64,000 nt of DNA from Henriciella mobilis. GTDB lineage: Bacteria; Pseudomonadota; Alphaproteobacteria; Caulobacterales; Hyphomonadaceae. Made by a program: the position numbers and the translations under genes. Below the pieces are notes generated by a model. That model did no database searches. It was not told where the DNA came from and saw only the letters and a program-made list of their open reading frames with translations. This document shows, piece by piece, positions 35,999-43,800 of the stretch. Location: positions 248,001 to 312,000 of the forward strand of contig NZ_QWFZ01000020.1 in assembly GCF_003576315.1 (NCBI RefSeq), given 5' to 3'. Position 1 is the stretch's first letter, and every line of letters starts with the position of its first letter.

Positions 35999-37030
35999 TC
36001 AGGCAGGCGGCGCGAGACTTTCTCGCTCAACGATGTGGATGCTGTCATTGACCAGGCGCACGGGCTCGCCATTCCAGCTTTCGGCCGTCACATCCGAGAT
36101 GATGTCCACCGAGGCTTGCGCCATTTCGGCGATCGGCTGGCGAACCGTCGTCAGGCGCGGCCAGATCGCGGCGGCAATGGCTGTATCGTCGAACCCGACG
36201 ACGGACAGCTCCTTCGGGATCTGGATCGAACGGCGTTGGGCGGCCGCGATGACGCCCGCGGCCATGTCGTCATTGCTTGCGAAGATCGCAGTGGGACGGT
36301 CGGGCAGTTCCAGGAGGTCATCTCCGCGGTGCATCCCCGTGCGGAAGGTGAAATCGCCTTCCAGGATGAGCTTTTTGTCGATCTGGATTCCCTTGTCGAT
36401 AAGCGCCTGCTCATACCCTTCCTGGCGCTTGCGGCTCCAGGGCAGTTCGTGCGGCCCTCGAATGAAGCCGATCTTCTTGTGTCCAAGGTCGATCAGATGA
36501 CAGGTCATCGTGTAAGCAGCCGCCCTGTCGTCGAACACGACGCTCGACTGCTTGAACCGGTCATCGGTGCTGCCAAGCAGGACGGTCGGAATACCAATGT
36601 CCTGCATCAGCTCCAGCAGCTTGGTATTGCCGCTCAGGGGCGGGGCGAGGATGAGACCGTCCAGCTGGATGGAGCTCAACCGCTTCAGGATCATGGTCGT
36701 GTCGAGGCCGTCTTCGATATCCGAGAGGTCTTCGATGACGAGGTGATGCCCGAGATCGCGGCAGTGCTTGAGGGCGCTGACCACGAGGGCACTCAGATAA
36801 CTCGGACTGGGGTTGTAATAGGCAAGCCCGATCAGTTTCGACCGGCCGCCGGCAAGCCCGCGCGCCATCAGATTCGGTTTGTAGTTCAGCGCTGCGATGG
36901 CCGCTTCGACGCGCTCACGTGTCGATGCCTTCACAAGCTTCTGCTTGTTGAGCACCCTTGAGACAGTCATTTGGGAGACGCCAGCCTTCTCGGCGACTTC
37001 CTTGATTGTAATCGGCTGACGCTTGTTCAA
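35999..37030 (-). CDS. xylR: LacI-family transcriptional repressor of the xylan/xylose regulon
   Basis: 343-residue repressor. The N-terminal helix-turn-helix is ITIKEVAEKAGVSQMTVSRV (about residues 7-26). It is followed by the hinge helix LMARGLAG, which in this family inserts into the central CpG of the operator, and a periplasmic-binding-protein-like sugar domain. It sits in the middle of an island with about a dozen similar palindromes having a central CG step, including one 77 bases upstream of its own ATG, so autoregulation is likely. Caulobacter XylR is a LacI-family repressor of xylose genes, and I use the symbol on that analogy. The inducer is presumed to be xylose or a xylose derivative. 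Confidence 0.85.
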   Translation of the reverse strand: MNKRQPITIKEVAEKAGVSQMTVSRVLNKQKLVKASTRERVEAAIAALNYKPNLMARGLAGGRSKLIGLAYYNPSPSYLSALVVSALKHCRDLGHHLVIEDLSDIEDGLDTTMILKRLSSIQLDGLILAPPLSGNTKLLELMQDIGIPTVLLGSTDDRFKQSSVVFDDRAAAYTMTCHLIDLGHKKIGFIRGPHELPWSRKRQEGYEQALIDKGIQIDKKLILEGDFTFRTGMHRGDDLLELPDRPTAIFASNDDMAAGVIAAAQRRSIQIPKELSVVGFDDTAIAAAIWPRLTTVRQPIAEMAQASVDIISDVTAESWNGEPVRLVNDSIHIVERESLAPPA

Positions 37031-37106
37031 TTTTCTTTCGTCCAGTCCATTTTTTTGCAGGCAAGGTCAGTATCGCCCTGCTTGCTGGAATGGCAAGAAC
37101 CTTCAG

Positions 37107-37120
37107 TGTTAGCGCGAACT
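37107..37120. promoter_or_regulatory. LacI-type operator upstream of the regulator gene
   Basis: TGTTAGCGCGAACT keeps TGTTAGCG and an AAC in the right half. It lies 77 bases upstream of the repressor ATG and 71 bases after the xylanase stop, which fits autoregulation. Confidence 0.6.
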
Positions 37121-37190
37121 ATTTGCGACAATTAGCCCGATTCTTGTGATTGAGCGGACCCTGCCGATAATCGACCCTGGCGCGATCGGA

Positions 37191-38333
37191 TCAGATGGGC
37201 TGGCGATAGTCAGCCGCACGGAGCGCTTCGGCAATGGCGCTGCGCATGGACTTTGCTTTGTAGTTTTCATCGTAAACCGTCGGGCGTTTCAGGACCCCGT
37301 CAGTCCTGGGAAGGAAGCCCTGCAGCCAGTTCTGGTCATCCACCATTCCCCAGATCAGGACTTCCTTCAGCTGGGGATAGGTCAGCATCAGGTCGAAATA
37401 CTCACGCGTGTAATCCGCGATCAGGCGGTCTCGATAAGCGATGTCGGGACGAAGATCGGTGTCGTTGACGTCAAACTCGGTGATGTAGAGCTCAAGCCCC
37501 ATGCCCACGATCTCGTCGCAGAAGGCGATCCAGTTCTTCTGCTTCTGGCGGGTGAACTCGTCCGGCATCTCATAGTTCGAATGGCTCTGGAGGCCGACGC
37601 CATCGATGGGCACGCCCCGCTTGAGCATGCCTTCCAGCAGGCGCAGCACCCCTGCCCGGTGAAGCGTGCTGGTATCTTCCCAGCTCATGAAATCATTGTA
37701 GACAAGCTTTGCATCCGGCGCGTTTTCCTTGGCGACCGCAAAGCAGAAATCCATCAGCCGCTCGCCCATCCTTTTCGATAGAGACGTCTCCCGGAACTCG
37801 CCTGTTTCATCGCTGACGGCTTCGTTCACGACATCCCAGGAGTAGATGAAGGGGTGATAGCGCGAGGCCATCTGTGCGATGCGCGGGCCGACGAATTGCT
37901 CCGTCTCAGCAGCGCTCGCGAAGTCCAGCGCGTTCACCCAGTCGGGCGACCAGATGCTGCGATGCCAGAGCAGCGTATGGCCGCGCATGGTCAGGCCGTT
38001 TTCCTTCGAGAACGCCGCCAGCCGGTCGGCCGGCTCGAAGTTCACGACATCCGGCTCGGGATAGACCGTGTACCATTTGTGCTCATTTTCGGCGACGATG
38101 GTCGCACATTCGCGGCGGATGATGTCGAGATACTGGGGATCGTCCAGCTGGTGCGCCGCCATGGCAGAGCCGAAGCGGATACCTTTTTCCGCCGCAAGCT
38201 CATGCAGGCCCGGGCCTGTTGCCGCATTACCTGCAGCGCTTTCTCCGGCGGCAACGCAACCGCCAAGCCCTGCAAAGGCCGATGCGCCGGCCCCCATTTT
38301 CAACCAGTCACGCCGCGAAAGCCCGTTCATCAT
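37191..38333 (-). CDS. GH10 endo-beta-1,4-xylanase
   Basis: 380-residue exported xylanase that cuts the xylan backbone. The N-terminus MMNGLSRRDWLKMGAGASAF is a twin-arginine signal (R7-R8) ending in a lipobox GLGGC (C26), so it is probably a Tat-exported lipoprotein. The catalytic acid/base is E171 in WDVVNEAV and the nucleophile E286 in LYITEFDVND. Other family motifs are NEHKWY and RGHTLLWH. ATG 38333 has GAGGGA 5-6 bases upstream. It is a single domain with no carbohydrate-binding module. It is divergent from the GH43 gene across an operator. Confidence 0.96.
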   Translation of the reverse strand: MMNGLSRRDWLKMGAGASAFAGLGGCVAAGESAAGNAATGPGLHELAAEKGIRFGSAMAAHQLDDPQYLDIIRRECATIVAENEHKWYTVYPEPDVVNFEPADRLAAFSKENGLTMRGHTLLWHRSIWSPDWVNALDFASAAETEQFVGPRIAQMASRYHPFIYSWDVVNEAVSDETGEFRETSLSKRMGERLMDFCFAVAKENAPDAKLVYNDFMSWEDTSTLHRAGVLRLLEGMLKRGVPIDGVGLQSHSNYEMPDEFTRQKQKNWIAFCDEIVGMGLELYITEFDVNDTDLRPDIAYRDRLIADYTREYFDLMLTYPQLKEVLIWGMVDDQNWLQGFLPRTDGVLKRPTVYDENYKAKSMRSAIAEALRAADYRQPI

Positions 38334-38388
38334 TGTCTCCCTCGAATAGGTCACCGGCCAGGTCTTGCCATGGCTCTCCGAAACTTTA

Positions 38389-38402
38389 TGATAACGCTAA
38401 CA
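38389..38402. promoter_or_regulatory. LacI-type operator, GH10 / GH43 divergent promoter
   Basis: TGATAACGCTAACA, identical over 14 bases to the site at 31607-31620. It lies 56 bases before the xylanase ATG and 68 bases before the GH43 ATG. Confidence 0.75.
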
Positions 38403-38469
38403 ACAAATCGTGGCTGGCGTCCAGTCCGCGAGAAAAATATCCATCCGCCTCAAGGGAGGGGCTCTTCAG

Positions 38470-40185
38470 ATGTCAAGAAATTCGATTGTTTCGGCGATGG
38501 TCCTTCTGGCCCTTTCGGCCTGTTCGTCTGCGCCGGCGACTGATGATGCGCCCGCCCCCTCCACCGCACTGTCGGCCTCATTCGACTGGTTCGAATACAC
38601 CGGAAACGATCCGGCCTTCAGCGATCCGCCCGGCTCCGAAGGCTACCTCAATCCGGTCCTTGCGGGCTTCTACCCCGATCCAAGCGTGACCCGCGGCCCG
38701 GATGGCTATTACCTCGTCCATTCGACCTTTTCATACTTCCCCGGCATCCCGGTCTTCCACAGCAAGGACCTCGTCCACTGGGAGCAGATCGGCAATGTCA
38801 TCGACAGGCCCGGCATGCTCGACTTTGACGGGCTCGGCCTGTCGCGCGGCGTGTTTGCGCCGACCATCGAGTATCATGACGGCGTCTTCCATGTCGCCAA
38901 TACCTGCGTCGATTGCGGCGGCAACTTCATTGTCACCGCGACCGATCCGGCCGGCCCATGGTCAGATCCGGTCTGGCTGCCGGAGGTGGGCGGCATCGAC
39001 CCATCGCTCTTCTTCGAGGAAGACGGCTCGGTCTGGATCATGAACAATGATGAGCCACCGGGCGGTTCGACCTATCCCGGGCACCGCGCCATCTGGTTCC
39101 GCCAGATCGATCCTGACACCTTCCAGTCCATCTCAGAACCGATCGTGCTGATCGATGGCGGCGTGCGCCCCGAGGAAAAGCCGATCTGGATCGAGGGCCC
39201 GCATATCTACCATGTCGGCGACTGGTATTATCTGAGCGCAGCAGAAGGCGGCACCGCCGTCGATCATTCGCAGGTCGTGCTGCGCTCCAAAGCGCTGACG
39301 GGCCCCTACGAGCCGTATGAGAACAATCCGATCCTCACCCAGCGCCACCTGCCGGAAGACCGCCCCAACCCGATCACGTCTGTTGGCCATGCAGACCTTG
39401 TCCAGGACGCCGACGGCAACTGGTGGGCGACCTTCCTCGGCGTGCGGCCCTATGAGGGCGACCTGTACAATACGGGCCGCGAGACCTTCCTGATGCCGGT
39501 CGACTGGAAGGATGGCTGGCCGGTCATCCTCGAAGGCGAGGAAGAGGTGCACTACAGGATGGACACCCGCCCTGCCCCGCTCGGCACGATCGGCGAGCAC
39601 GTGCCGTTGTCCGGCAATTTCACGGTGCGTGAGGACTTCGATGGCGAGACGCTGCCGTTCCACTGGATGACGTTGCGCGTGCCCCAGTCAGACTGGTGGG
39701 CGCTGGACGGCGGCGCCCTGGTATTGGACGCAAGGCCCGTCGAGCTCGGCTCCAGGACGCAGCCTTCCTATCTCGGCCGGCGCCAGCAGCACCAGAACGC
39801 TGTCGCCACGACGAAGGTCGCGTTCAGCCCCGAATCCCCGGGCGATGAAGCTGGGCTCGCCGTGCTGCAAAGCGATGAATATTTCTACGCGCTCGGCCTG
39901 ACCGTCTCGGATGCGGGTGAGCCTCAAATCGTCCTGCGCCAGCGCGCCGGCGCCGACCAGCCCATCGAGGGAACAGTCGTGGCGACAGCGCCGTTTTCCG
40001 GCGAGGCGGCCGAGCTCAGGATCACCGCCCGCAAGGATGCCTATGACTTCGCTTTCCGCGAACCGGGCAACGAGGATTGGACCGCCATCGCCACGGGCCT
40101 TGATGGCAAGATCCTCTCGACCCGGGTCGCAGGCGGCTTTGTCGGCGCCACCTTCGGGCTCTATGCAGGCGCCGCCGCGCGCTGA
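38470..40185 (+). CDS. GH43 beta-xylosidase / alpha-L-arabinofuranosidase lipoprotein
   Basis: 571-residue lipoprotein (lipobox LSAC, C18) of glycoside hydrolase family 43. The five-bladed propeller carries the three acidic residues: D70 in GFYPDPSV (base), D177 in GGIDPSLFF (pKa modulator) and E242 in WIEGPHIY (acid). A C-terminal concanavalin-like domain (about residues 390-571) matches the layout of GH43 beta-xylosidases. I chose ATG 38470 because GGGAGGGG precedes it by 9 bases and it starts a proper signal sequence. It is an inverting enzyme releasing xylose, possibly also arabinose, from xylo-oligosaccharides. Confidence 0.93.
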   Translation: MSRNSIVSAMVLLALSACSSAPATDDAPAPSTALSASFDWFEYTGNDPAFSDPPGSEGYLNPVLAGFYPDPSVTRGPDGYYLVHSTFSYFPGIPVFHSKDLVHWEQIGNVIDRPGMLDFDGLGLSRGVFAPTIEYHDGVFHVANTCVDCGGNFIVTATDPAGPWSDPVWLPEVGGIDPSLFFEEDGSVWIMNNDEPPGGSTYPGHRAIWFRQIDPDTFQSISEPIVLIDGGVRPEEKPIWIEGPHIYHVGDWYYLSAAEGGTAVDHSQVVLRSKALTGPYEPYENNPILTQRHLPEDRPNPITSVGHADLVQDADGNWWATFLGVRPYEGDLYNTGRETFLMPVDWKDGWPVILEGEEEVHYRMDTRPAPLGTIGEHVPLSGNFTVREDFDGETLPFHWMTLRVPQSDWWALDGGALVLDARPVELGSRTQPSYLGRRQQHQNAVATTKVAFSPESPGDEAGLAVLQSDEYFYALGLTVSDAGEPQIVLRQRAGADQPIEGTVVATAPFSGEAAELRITARKDAYDFAFREPGNEDWTAIATGLDGKILSTRVAGGFVGATFGLYAGAAAR

Positions 40186-40297
40186 CCAGACATGCGCCAG
40201 ACCCTCGGCGCGGTGAGCGGCGGCCGTCGCCAGCAACCTTCCGTCCTGCGCTTTCGGCTTTTCCGTTGCGCTTGGATTTAATTTCGTCTAGCGAAAA

Positions 40298-40311
40298 TGT
40301 TAACGCCAACA
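40298..40311. promoter_or_regulatory. LacI-type operator of the GH3-epimerase-oxidoreductase unit
   Basis: TGTTAACGCCAACA inside the near-perfect inverted repeat GAAAATGTTAACGCCAACATTC, 89 bases upstream of the GH3 ATG. It shows that the three genes to 45014 belong to the same regulon and have their own promoter after the GH43 gene. The rest of the 215-base gap 40186-40400 shows nothing else recognisable. Confidence 0.75.
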
Positions 40312-40400
40312 TTCTCGGGTGGGACCCGCGAACCTCAACTGAAAGCGCCCCGCAGAGACATGCGGAGAACAGCGATACGGCGAAAAGGGGAGACACGATC

Positions 40401-42866
40401 ATGCGCCACAAAACTTCATGGTATGCCCTCGCGGCGGCAGCCGGGCTCTTGCTTGCAGGCTGTGCCCGCTCAGCCCCGGATCCAGATAGCGCGACGAGCC
40501 CTGAGCCTGCTGCAGAGGAGTCAGTCTGGCCCGCCGTCGAGAGCAATCTCATCGATCCGGCGATCGAGGCGCGCATTGACGAGATCATGGCCAAGATGAC
40601 GCTGGAGCAGAAAGTCGGCCAGGTCATCCAGGCCGACAATGGCTCGGTCACCCCTGAGGATGTGAAGACCTACCGGCTCGGCTCGGTGCTCAGCGGCGGC
40701 AACTCGGCCCCCAATGGCAAGCCATACGCCAGCGTCGAGGAATGGGTGGCCGCCACCGATGCTTTCTACGCCGCCTCTGTTGATCCCGAAGGTGTCGAGA
40801 TCGCGATCCCGATCATCTGGGGTATCGATGCTGTCCACGGCCACAACAACGTCATCGGCGGCACCGTTTTCCCGCACAATATCGGCCTTGGCGCCGCGCG
40901 TAATCCGGAGCTGATCGAGAAGATTGCGGAAGTGACCGCCACAGAGCTTCGCGTCACCGGCCATGACTGGACCTTCGCGCCCACCGTTGCCGTCCCGCGC
41001 GATGACCGCTGGGGCCGTACCTATGAAGGCTTCGCCGAGGACCCCGAAGTCGTCGCCTCCTATTCCGCAGCCATCGTCGAAGGCCTGCAGGGCGAATTCG
41101 GCGCGGATGACTTCCTGGACGAGACCCACGTCATCTCGACCGCCAAGCATTATCTCGGCGATGGCGGCACGCAGGGCGGCCAGGACCAGGGCGACACGAA
41201 AGTGTCCGAGGCCGAACTCGCACGCATCCATGGCGCCGGCTATCCGCCCGCCATCGAGGCAGGCGCACTGTCCATCATGGCGACCTTCTCAAGCTGGAAC
41301 GGCACGAAGACGACAGGCGACAAGTACCTGCTGACAGATGTCCTGAAAGACAGGATGGGCTTTGACGGCTTTATCGTCAGCGACTGGAACGCGCATGGAC
41401 AGATCGATGGCTGCACCAATGAGGACTGCCCGGAAGCGCTGATCGCCGGCATCGACATGTACATGGCACCCGACAGCTGGAAGGGCCTCTATGAGAACAC
41501 GCTCGAGCAGGTAAAGAGCGGCGAGATTCCGATGGCGCGCCTCGACGATGCCGTCCGCCGCGTCCTCCGCGCCAAGCTCCATTACGGCCTGTTCGAAGAG
41601 GGGCGTCCATCTGAGCGCCCCCTGGCCGGGCGCACAGACCTGCTCGGCTCACCCGAACACCGCGCGGTCGCCCGTCAGGCGGTGCGCGAGTCGCTGGTCC
41701 TTCTAAAGAATGACGGCGTCCTTCCGATTGCGCCAACCGCGAACATCATGGTCGCTGGCGACGGCGCTGACAGCATCTCCAAACAGTCCGGCGGCTGGAC
41801 GCTGACCTGGCAGGGCGGCGGCATCGACAATGAAGAATTCCCGAACGGCGCCTCCATCCTCGATGGCCTGTCTGAAGCCGCGAACAACGTCACTCACAGC
41901 CCTGACGGCAGCTACGACGAGAAACCCGATGTCGCGATCATCGTGTTTGGCGAGGATCCCTATGCCGAGTTCCGCGGTGACGTCGATCATCTGGCCTATG
42001 ATGCCGCCGGCTCGAAGGAAATCGAGCTTCTCCGCAAGCTGCAGGCAGACGGCATTCCGACCGTGAGCGTCTTCCTGTCCGGCCGCCCGATGTGGGTGAA
42101 CCCGGAGCTCAACGCCTCTGATGCGTTTGTCGCCGCCTGGCTTCCCGGCAGCGAAGGAACAGGCGTTGCCGACGTTCTGGTCGCCGCCGAGGATGGCTCG
42201 CCACGTTATGACTTTACCGGCAAGCTCTCCTATTCCTGGCCAAAGCGCCCTGACCAGGGCCCGCTCAATGTCGGCGACGAGACCTACGATCCGCTCTTCG
42301 CCTATGGCTACGGCCTCTCCTATGCCGAACCTGGCGAGGTGGCCACGCTGGACGAAACCGTGCCCGACACCCTGCAGGCCAGCGGCAACACCAATGTCTA
42401 TTTCGCCAATGGCAGCTACAGCGCGAACATGCGCATCTTCAAGTCTGGCACCGTCAGCGAGAGCCGCGTCGACCATCGCGCCCAGGAAGATGCCATCTCC
42501 CTGACCTTCGGAGACACCGGCGGCTGGGTGTCCTTCACAGACGGCTCCGTCAGCGACCTTGTCCGCGAATCCAATGCCGACATCGAACTCCTGCTGACAT
42601 TGCGCTCGACCCTGACATCGCCCGTTTCGATCGGCATGGCGTGCGAAGGCGAAGACTGCCGCAGTTCGCGTGAGCTTTCCCCCGCCGACCTCGGCAATGG
42701 CGACTGGACGGATGTCCGCATCTCGCTGAGCTGCTTCAGCGATATCGATCTCACCTCCATCATTGCGCCCATCTACGTTGAGGCGAGTGGGCCCGGCGAG
42801 CTCGCCATCTCCGAGGCAAGACTCGTCGAGGACGCAGACGCCGCAGAGACCTGTCCGGGTGATTGA
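40401..42866 (+). CDS. GH3 exo-beta-glycosidase lipoprotein (ExoP/CdxA type)
   Basis: 821-residue glycoside hydrolase family 3 lipoprotein (lipobox LLAGC, C21). It has the long GH3 core of exo-1,3/1,4-glucanase/xylosidase type with DDRWGRTYEGFAEDP (201-215) and the nucleophile D328 in FIVSDWNA. A C-terminal beta-sandwich (about residues 660-821) resembles the galactose-binding-like domain of ExoP-type GH3 enzymes. ATG 40401 has GGGGAGA 8 bases upstream. It heads a three-gene unit with a mutarotase and a GFOR-like oxidoreductase. The retaining mechanism would release the beta anomer of the sugar. Xylose is inferred as product from the regulon. Confidence 0.92.
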   Translation: MRHKTSWYALAAAAGLLLAGCARSAPDPDSATSPEPAAEESVWPAVESNLIDPAIEARIDEIMAKMTLEQKVGQVIQADNGSVTPEDVKTYRLGSVLSGGNSAPNGKPYASVEEWVAATDAFYAASVDPEGVEIAIPIIWGIDAVHGHNNVIGGTVFPHNIGLGAARNPELIEKIAEVTATELRVTGHDWTFAPTVAVPRDDRWGRTYEGFAEDPEVVASYSAAIVEGLQGEFGADDFLDETHVISTAKHYLGDGGTQGGQDQGDTKVSEAELARIHGAGYPPAIEAGALSIMATFSSWNGTKTTGDKYLLTDVLKDRMGFDGFIVSDWNAHGQIDGCTNEDCPEALIAGIDMYMAPDSWKGLYENTLEQVKSGEIPMARLDDAVRRVLRAKLHYGLFEEGRPSERPLAGRTDLLGSPEHRAVARQAVRESLVLLKNDGVLPIAPTANIMVAGDGADSISKQSGGWTLTWQGGGIDNEEFPNGASILDGLSEAANNVTHSPDGSYDEKPDVAIIVFGEDPYAEFRGDVDHLAYDAAGSKEIELLRKLQADGIPTVSVFLSGRPMWVNPELNASDAFVAAWLPGSEGTGVADVLVAAEDGSPRYDFTGKLSYSWPKRPDQGPLNVGDETYDPLFAYGYGLSYAEPGEVATLDETVPDTLQASGNTNVYFANGSYSANMRIFKSGTVSESRVDHRAQEDAISLTFGDTGGWVSFTDGSVSDLVRESNADIELLLTLRSTLTSPVSIGMACEGEDCRSSRELSPADLGNGDWTDVRISLSCFSDIDLTSIIAPIYVEASGPGELAISEARLVEDADAAETCPGD

Positions 42867-42873
42867 TCCAGCA

Positions 42874-43800
42874 ATGCCCGGGACGACCGAACTGTCGGAC
42901 AAGGCGGCGCTTTGCTACCTGTCGGCTCACGGCTTCGACATGGCCGTCCAGCCCGGCGTGGGCGGCCGCATCGTCTCCCTCTCATTCGGGGGGGTGGACG
43001 TGTTCCAGCCCGATGCCCGGCCAGACGCCATGAGGGTGTTTGACGCCGGCTGCTTTCCGCTGGTGCCGTTCTCCAACCGGATCAGGGGCGGCACGTTCGA
43101 ATTCGGGGGGTGCCCCCACACCTTGAAGCGCAACTGGGACGGCGATGAGCACGCCATCCACGGCGAGGGCTGGACGAGCGCCTGGACAGTGACCCATCAG
43201 GACGACGCTTCGATCCGGATGTGGATGGCCAGCGCAGGCTGGTGGCCCTGGACCTATGAGTGCAGCCAGCTCATCAGGCTGATGCCGGGCCGGGTCAGCC
43301 TGTCCCTCAAAGTGACCAACCTCGACACCAGCGCCATGCCCGTCGGCCTCGGCTTTCACCCCTATTTTCCGAGGAACGACCAGACGCAACTGCAGTTCAA
43401 CGCGGCCGGCATGATCGAGCCGATGAACCATGGCCCGCTTCAGGTTGAACCGCTGACCCCGACGACCGACTTTTCGCAGGACACAGCCGTGCGCCTTCGC
43501 GATCTGGACCATGGCTATGCTGGCTGGGACGGCGTTGCGATAATCCGCCAGCCGGAGGAGGGCCTCGAGATAACCGTCAGGACAAATGCTTCACCTGCCG
43601 GCGCAGTGGTCTATATCCCTCCGAGCGCGCCCTTTTTCTGTTTCGAACCTGTGTCCCAGATCAATGGCGCGTTCGAAATGGACCAGACCGTCGAGACGGG
43701 TCTGCACGCGCTGAAGCCCGGCGAAAGTCTCGATTTTTCCGTCGCGATCGACGTTGAGAAGCGTCCAGACGCGCCAGACAGAAAGGACAGTTCCGCATGA
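42874..43800 (+). CDS. Aldose 1-epimerase (mutarotase)
   Basis: 308-residue beta-sandwich protein of the aldose 1-epimerase family that interconverts alpha and beta anomers. Motifs: PFSNRIRGGTF (about 56-66), the catalytic histidines in HAIHGEGW and GLGFHPYF, and FCFEPVSQINGAF near residue 260 with the catalytic Glu. Start is uncertain: ATG 42874, or GTG 42859 that overlaps the GH3 stop; neither has a strong ribosome site. No signal peptide is seen, so it should be cytosolic, while the neighbours on both sides are exported. Its stop overlaps the next ATG (ATGA). It probably supplies the anomer needed by isomerase or oxidoreductase. Confidence 0.88.
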   Translation: MPGTTELSDKAALCYLSAHGFDMAVQPGVGGRIVSLSFGGVDVFQPDARPDAMRVFDAGCFPLVPFSNRIRGGTFEFGGCPHTLKRNWDGDEHAIHGEGWTSAWTVTHQDDASIRMWMASAGWWPWTYECSQLIRLMPGRVSLSLKVTNLDTSAMPVGLGFHPYFPRNDQTQLQFNAAGMIEPMNHGPLQVEPLTPTTDFSQDTAVRLRDLDHGYAGWDGVAIIRQPEEGLEITVRTNASPAGAVVYIPPSAPFFCFEPVSQINGAFEMDQTVETGLHALKPGESLDFSVAIDVEKRPDAPDRKDSSA

